A DNA stretch of 64,000 bases from CALLCD01 sp039196965 (lineage in GTDB: Bacteria; Pseudomonadota; Alphaproteobacteria; Caulobacterales; Hyphomonadaceae): assembly GCA_039196965.1 (NCBI GenBank), contig JBCCUK010000001.1, forward strand, positions 135,866 through 199,865. The letters run 5' to 3'. Each line of letters starts with the position of its first letter. The first letter of the stretch is position 1. Of the stretch, positions 60,148-64,000 are shown in pieces. A program made the translations under genes and the position numbers. The notes below the pieces were generated by a model. It saw nothing but the letters and a program-made list of their open reading frames with translations. It did not search any database and was not told where the DNA came from.

Positions 60148-61800
60148 ATGCCACAGTCTCCCTTGTCTGCTTTTGCAGAGCGCGTTTCCATTGCCGATGT
60201 AACCGGTGCCGATACCCTCAACGCATTCACACCAACTCGCATTAGAACGGAGTTGCTCGCCGGGTTAACCGTAGCGCTGGCCCTCGTGCCCGAGGCTGTA
60301 GCCTTTGCATTTGTTGCCGGGGTCGAGCCTTTGGTGGGCCTATATGCGGCGTTTATTGTCGGTTTGGTGACGGCGCTCTTCGGTGGCCGACCTGGTATGA
60401 TTTCCGGTGCAACAGGCGCGCTGGCTGTCGTCATGGTGGCACTCGTACAAACCCATGGCGTTCAATATCTCTTTGCGACAGTCGTGTTGATGGGGCTCCT
60501 GCAGGTCGCCGCGGGGCTCTTCCGGTTGGGCAAGTTCATCCGGCTTGTGCCACATCCAGTTATGCTGGGCTTTGTCAACGGACTTGCCATTGTCATTGGC
60601 CTCGCTCAACTCTCACAGTTTCAGGTGGTCGGCACGCATGGCGCAGAGACAAGCGGAGGGCATGGTTTCAATTGGGCGGGACCATGGCTTCCAGCAGGGG
60701 AGCTGACGCTTATGCTCGCTTTGGTAGGGCTGACCATGTTGATCATCTGGGGACTACCGAAACTGACCAAAGTCATTCCGGCACCGCTCGCGGGCATTGG
60801 TATAGTCGCGCTACTCGTCATTGGAACAGGGCTCGAAACACCAGTGGTCGGGGACCTCGCCAGCATCAAGGGTGGGCTGCCGTCTTTTTTCGTTCCGCAG
60901 GTGCCACTTACGCTCGAAACACTGACAATTGTCTTTCCCTATGCGCTAATCCTCGCTGCAATCGGCCTTATTGAGAGCTTGCTTACGCTGAATCTCGTCG
61001 GCGAGATAACGGGTAAGCGTGGCGGCGCTTCGCAGGAATGCATCGCGCAGGGCGGAGCGAACATTGTTACCGGCTTTTTTGGTGGCATGGGTGGCTGCGC
61101 GATGATCGGGCAGTCCATGATCAATGTGAAATCTGGTGGACGCACACGACTAGCCGCGATTTCAGCTTCATTATTCCTTCTGGCCTTCATTCTTTTTGGC
61201 TCCAGCCTGATAGAGCGTATTCCGCTCGCTGCGCTGGTTGGTGTCATGTTCATGGTTGTGATCGGCACTTTTGCTTGGAATTCCTTACGTATAATGCGGA
61301 AGATCCCGCGCACTGATGCGGTGGTCATCGTGCTCGTAACAGCAGTGACGGTCTGGCAAGACCTCGCGATTGCCGTTGTGGTTGGTGTCATCGTTTCGGC
61401 GCTTGCCTATGCCTGGAACAATGCCACCCGTATCCGTATTATCGAGCGTGATAGCGTTCGTGAACCTGGCGCTAAGGTCTATGAAATCGACGGCCCACTT
61501 TTCTTTGGTTCGGCGACAGGATTTGGCGAACTGTTCATCCCAGAAGATGATCCAGATGTGGTGATTGTCGACTTCATGAGCTCGCGTGTTGTCGATCAAT
61601 CGGCGCTGCAGGCCATCGAAGATCTCGCCGCTAAGTACCAAGCCCTTGGGAAGACCTTACGGTTGCGCCACCTAACGCGCGACTGCCACAAGCTGCTTCA
61701 TCGTGCCGGTCAGCTGTTAGTGGAGAGCGAGGATGATCCAGATTACGGAGTCGCTGTCGATTATGATGTGCGAACTGGGGTGTTCGGGGCGGGACATTAA
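60148..61800 (+). CDS. SulP-family anion transporter with STAS domain
   Basis: A 550-residue inner-membrane transporter for sulfate, bicarbonate or similar anions. The N-terminal membrane domain (about 25-410) has the family segment LLAGLTVALALVPEAVAFAFVAG, GGRPGMISGATGALAVVM and PHPVMLGFVNGLAIVIGLAQ. The C-terminal STAS domain (about 435-545) includes VYEIDGPLFFGSATGFGELF and VIVDFMSSRVVDQSAL, where a Ser/Thr follows the Asp as in anti-anti-sigma folds. The frame extends to a TTG at 60121. ATG 60148 has an AGGA site at good spacing and is preferred. It is not linked to an operon. Substrate specificity cannot be read from sequence. Confidence 0.9.
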   Translation: MPQSPLSAFAERVSIADVTGADTLNAFTPTRIRTELLAGLTVALALVPEAVAFAFVAGVEPLVGLYAAFIVGLVTALFGGRPGMISGATGALAVVMVALVQTHGVQYLFATVVLMGLLQVAAGLFRLGKFIRLVPHPVMLGFVNGLAIVIGLAQLSQFQVVGTHGAETSGGHGFNWAGPWLPAGELTLMLALVGLTMLIIWGLPKLTKVIPAPLAGIGIVALLVIGTGLETPVVGDLASIKGGLPSFFVPQVPLTLETLTIVFPYALILAAIGLIESLLTLNLVGEITGKRGGASQECIAQGGANIVTGFFGGMGGCAMIGQSMINVKSGGRTRLAAISASLFLLAFILFGSSLIERIPLAALVGVMFMVVIGTFAWNSLRIMRKIPRTDAVVIVLVTAVTVWQDLAIAVVVGVIVSALAYAWNNATRIRIIERDSVREPGAKVYEIDGPLFFGSATGFGELFIPEDDPDVVIVDFMSSRVVDQSALQAIEDLAAKYQALGKTLRLRHLTRDCHKLLHRAGQLLVESEDDPDYGVAVDYDVRTGVFGAGH

Positions 61801-62027
61801 GCGTTAGCATAGTCTCCAAATAGCCGATTTGCGTGCCGGAACTAACTCAAACAACGCGCCACTTTCCGGGAAGCAGGCCAAGCTCTCAAAGATTGCGCAC
61901 CCATTCCCTGCTGATTTGTTTCAGTAAGCAGTGCATGTGTCTGGTGATCAATTGAGCAAAAATCAAATAATCTTGTCAAATGAGCGTTTCTATCTTATAT
62001 CTAGAACAGATAAGGAGTTCGCACGAT

Positions 62028-62447
62028 ATGCGTTTGGAAAAGATCAACTATCAGCGCGAGAGCGATGTCGCGGCCGATGCTGTCCATATGATTACGGACG
62101 AGCAGGGCGCAGCTATGGCGCGTGCGGTGGTCAATCTCTTTCGCAGATGGGAGCTGAGCGACTCAGAAGCCTGCACACTGCTCGGCGGTATCTCTGTCGC
62201 CACCTACAACCGTTGGAAGCTGGGCAAGACCGGCCGCTTGGGTCCCGATCTAAAGATGCGCCTGTCTCTTCTAATGGGGATCCACAAAGGCCTGCGTTAC
62301 CTATTTGCCGATCTTGCCCGGGTCTATGCCTGGGTGAAGAAAGAGAATGCGCACTTTGGTGGACGCAGTGCCCTTCAGGTTATGATGCAAGGACGGATCA
62401 CTGACCTCTTTGATATTCGCACTTATTTGGATGCCGTACGCGGCTAA
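62028..62447 (+). CDS. MbcA/ParS/Xre-type antitoxin
   Basis: A 139-residue antitoxin of the Xre-RES class. The C-terminal half carries the DUF2384 (MbcA/ParS toxin-binding) pattern, with ALQVMMQGRITDLFDIRTYL at the end, and the N-terminal half has an Xre-like helix-turn-helix (LSDSEACTLLGGISVATYNRW). ATG 62028 follows an AAGGAG site at 10 bases; an earlier ATG at 61980 is less likely. Its stop overlaps the toxin start by one base (TAATG). Such antitoxins also repress their own operon. Confidence 0.92.
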   Translation: MRLEKINYQRESDVAADAVHMITDEQGAAMARAVVNLFRRWELSDSEACTLLGGISVATYNRWKLGKTGRLGPDLKMRLSLLMGIHKGLRYLFADLARVYAWVKKENAHFGGRSALQVMMQGRITDLFDIRTYLDAVRG

Positions 62448-63148
62448 TGACAGATCTACCGGTTAGCCGCGTGCGGTGGTCGAAAGCCCATCGGATCATT
62501 TCCACGGTTCATCCGCCGATCGACTTGTTCGAGGACATTGCAGACCCGGCCGATTGGCAAGCGATCATGGAGGGCGAGTCCATGAGCAATGCCCGTGTGC
62601 TTGAGAACATCGGCGAGTTGTCTCTGGTTCCAGAAGACAGACGCGTCGGCGGACCTGGGAGCTCCTATGTCATGGCACCCTTCACCCATGTGAATCCAGC
62701 TTGGGGCGGCCGGTTTCATTCTGGGCACGCAGGAGCATATTACGCAGCGAACCGGCTCGAAACTGCTATTGCTGAAACGACCCATCATCGCGCAAAAATC
62801 TATAAAGCAACCAAAGAGCCGCCAGGCTGGTTTAGTCAGTATCGTCAATTGGTCGGCAAGCTCGATGCGCGCTTACATGACCTTCGAGGCGCAGAAGAGT
62901 ATGCGGAATGCCTGGATCCGGACAATTACGGCACATCACAAGCTCTATCGACTGAGCTTCGGGGCATCGGATCGAATGGCATCGTCTATCCAAGCGTTAG
63001 AGACCAAACGGGCGAGTGTATCGCGGCATTCTATCCAGACGTTGCCGATGTACCCGTTCAGGCCGACGCCTTCGCCTATCACTTCGATGGCGAGCGGATC
63101 GATATTATCCGAAATGAGATGACGGGCGATGTTTACCGATTAATTTAG
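62447..63148 (+). CDS. RES-domain toxin (NAD+-degrading)
   Basis: RES toxins hydrolyse or phosphorolyse NAD+ in the cytoplasm, stopping growth until neutralised by the paired Xre antitoxin. The 233-residue protein has the RES signature GGRFHSGHAGAYYAANRLETAIAE split as WGGRFHSGHAGAYYA and LETAIAETTHHRAK, with Arg, Tyr and Glu at the expected positions, and a Ser/Asn region in GTSQALSTELRGIGSNGIVY. Length is slightly above the usual 150-200 because of an N-terminal extension (about 1-70). The pair lies near an IS3 transposase, fitting an accessory locus. Confidence 0.92.
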   Translation: MTDLPVSRVRWSKAHRIISTVHPPIDLFEDIADPADWQAIMEGESMSNARVLENIGELSLVPEDRRVGGPGSSYVMAPFTHVNPAWGGRFHSGHAGAYYAANRLETAIAETTHHRAKIYKATKEPPGWFSQYRQLVGKLDARLHDLRGAEEYAECLDPDNYGTSQALSTELRGIGSNGIVYPSVRDQTGECIAAFYPDVADVPVQADAFAYHFDGERIDIIRNEMTGDVYRLI

Positions 63149-63514
63149 GCGCGTAGGTGCGGTAGCCCGGAGCAACAACACTTGGTTGACGCCCTCTTTG
63201 GTCATAAGGAAGAATTCTGCAATTCGTCAGTCCAGCCATAATGAGGTTGGGTGTTTGAAAGGACGCCAGATAGCACTGTTGCTGCAGAAGCAACTCGCAA
63301 TCCAAGAAGCTGGATCCATTAGATTGGCGGGGGCAAGATCCCTAGCGTGACACGCTGCCGGAAACCACTCTTGGTACATGGAAAGTGGATGCCGATGGCA
63401 AGCTAGTCGGCAAGTTCAAACAGAACGCAAGTTACGATCCCGAAAAGCAATCTGCTGATTCGAAGTAGTTAGTTTGAGCTGAGAGGTCTGATTGAAGCCC
63501 TCTCATCAGTGTGT
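63149..63514. other. Region between the toxin and IS3 transposase, no intact gene
   Basis: About 365 bases without an intact gene. From 63350 to 63467 the plus strand reads sensibly for about 38 codons (LPETTLGTWKVDADGKLVGK, then FKQNASYDPEKQSADSK and a stop at 63467). A stop at about 63342 blocks the frame upstream, so it may be a relic. A stem (TGAGAGG 63480-63486 with CCTCTCA 63499-63505) lies just beyond the transposase stop, possibly part of the IS end. Confidence 0.4.
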
Positions 63515-64000
63515 CTAGCCCCGATCGTATAGGCCACTGATTTGGGTTTTCTCTAATAGTGTTTCTGGCACAGGCGGGCGCATTTTCAATGCCTGGTGTG
63601 GCCGGATGCGATTATATTGTTTGAGCCATGTGTTGATGACGGTCTGGGCCTGATCGATTGAAGTGAACCATTCAGCATTCAAGACTTCCCAGCGGAGTGT
63701 TCCGTTGAAGCGTTCATTATATCCATTCTCCCAGGGCGATCCTGGATAGATACGTAATGGCTTGATGCCGACCCTGGTCAGCCAGTCTTGCAACCCTGCT
63801 GCGATAAACTCAGGCCCATTGTCCGATCGTATATGTTCTGGCTTTCCGTGTTTGAGCAGGACTGGGTATAGAGCATCCAGCACGTCGGCCGATCCCATCT
63901 TTGCCCGGACATGCACGCACAGAGCTTCACGCGTGTACTCATCCAGCACAGTCAGCATCTTGTAGGGCCGGCCAGAGCTGAGCTTGTCGTGCACGAAGTC
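63515..64000 (-). mobile_element. IS3-family transposase OrfB, C-terminal part (cut by right edge)
   Basis: The visible 160-residue end of a DDE integrase. From the window edge the frame reads DFVHDKLSSGRPYKMLTVLD, so the GTG at 63994 is an internal Val and the gene continues beyond the window. The first Asp of the DDE triad is in DFVHDKL, the second in EHIRSDNGPEFIAAGL, and the Glu in SPWENGYNERFNGTLR. Its orientation matches the orfA fragments at 55018-55095 and 56080-56160, and it may belong to a related element. A gene start, terminal repeats and target duplication are not visible. Confidence 0.92.

Noticed and set aside
1..64000. CRISPR array, tRNA or rRNA genes, prophage modules
   Set aside because: No regularly spaced repeats, no recognisable tRNA or rRNA sequence and no phage structural genes were seen in the inspected sequence. 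A covariance-model scan would settle the tRNAs.

Overview
The window looks like the chromosome of an aerobic alphaproteobacterium, possibly near the Caulobacterales, Hyphomonadaceae or Parvularculaceae. Pointers are the gyrA-coaD-cyclophilin-queA order, the sdhE-mfd pair, a UrcA-family protein, two large TonB-dependent receptors, and a direct-repeat LexA site of alphaproteobacterial type (GTTC-N7-GTTC) in front of uvrA. The genus cannot be fixed from the sequence alone.

Region 1 (1-17.4 kb) is housekeeping. It holds the end of a membrane protein, uvrA and ssb diverging from a LexA-like site, the leftward block gyrA-coaD-cyclophilin-queA, a Tat-type Kelch lipoprotein, a UrcA-family protein, sdhE, mfd, and the Fe-S genes sufS, sufT-like and sufA-like.

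Region 2 (17.7-32.8 kb) is a vitamin B12 locus. cobO and bluB come first. A cobalamin riboswitch then precedes a tightly overlapping set: outer-membrane receptor (btuB), binding lipoprotein, permease and ATPase, cobQ, cbiB and cobC. cobU is inverted. The locus ends with an unusual cassette: a CobN-like protein with a signal peptide and a C-terminal membrane anchor, an ExbB/TolQ-like proton channel and a DUF2149 protein with an ExbD-like membrane segment. No corrin-ring synthesis genes are present, so the CobN homologue sits in a salvage and uptake context. This cassette is the best candidate for a poorly described system.

Region 3 (32.8-51 kb) begins with about 1.1 kb of decayed sequence. It continues with a catabolic and redox block: an OYE-type flavoprotein, glutathione-dependent formaldehyde detoxification (adhC, fghA), a CoA-transferase/enoyl-CoA hydratase pair with a divergent AraC regulator, a Baeyer-Villiger-type monooxygenase and a second FAD oxidoreductase. 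Then follow AlgH, a peroxiredoxin, an SPFH/NfeD pair, xseA and an NDH-2-like flavoprotein.

Region 4 (51-64 kb) is accessory and partly decaying. It has a frameshifted tetR, a TonB receptor, a TetR gene lying between two fragments of an IS3-type orfA, a histidine-phosphatase relic that lost both catalytic histidines, a DbpA-like RNA helicase, an ABA4-like membrane protein divergent from a MarR regulator across a perfect 16-bp inverted repeat, a SulP transporter, an Xre/RES toxin-antitoxin pair, and an IS3-family transposase cut by the right edge. By eye, 51.8-56.9 kb is more A/T-rich than the housekeeping part.
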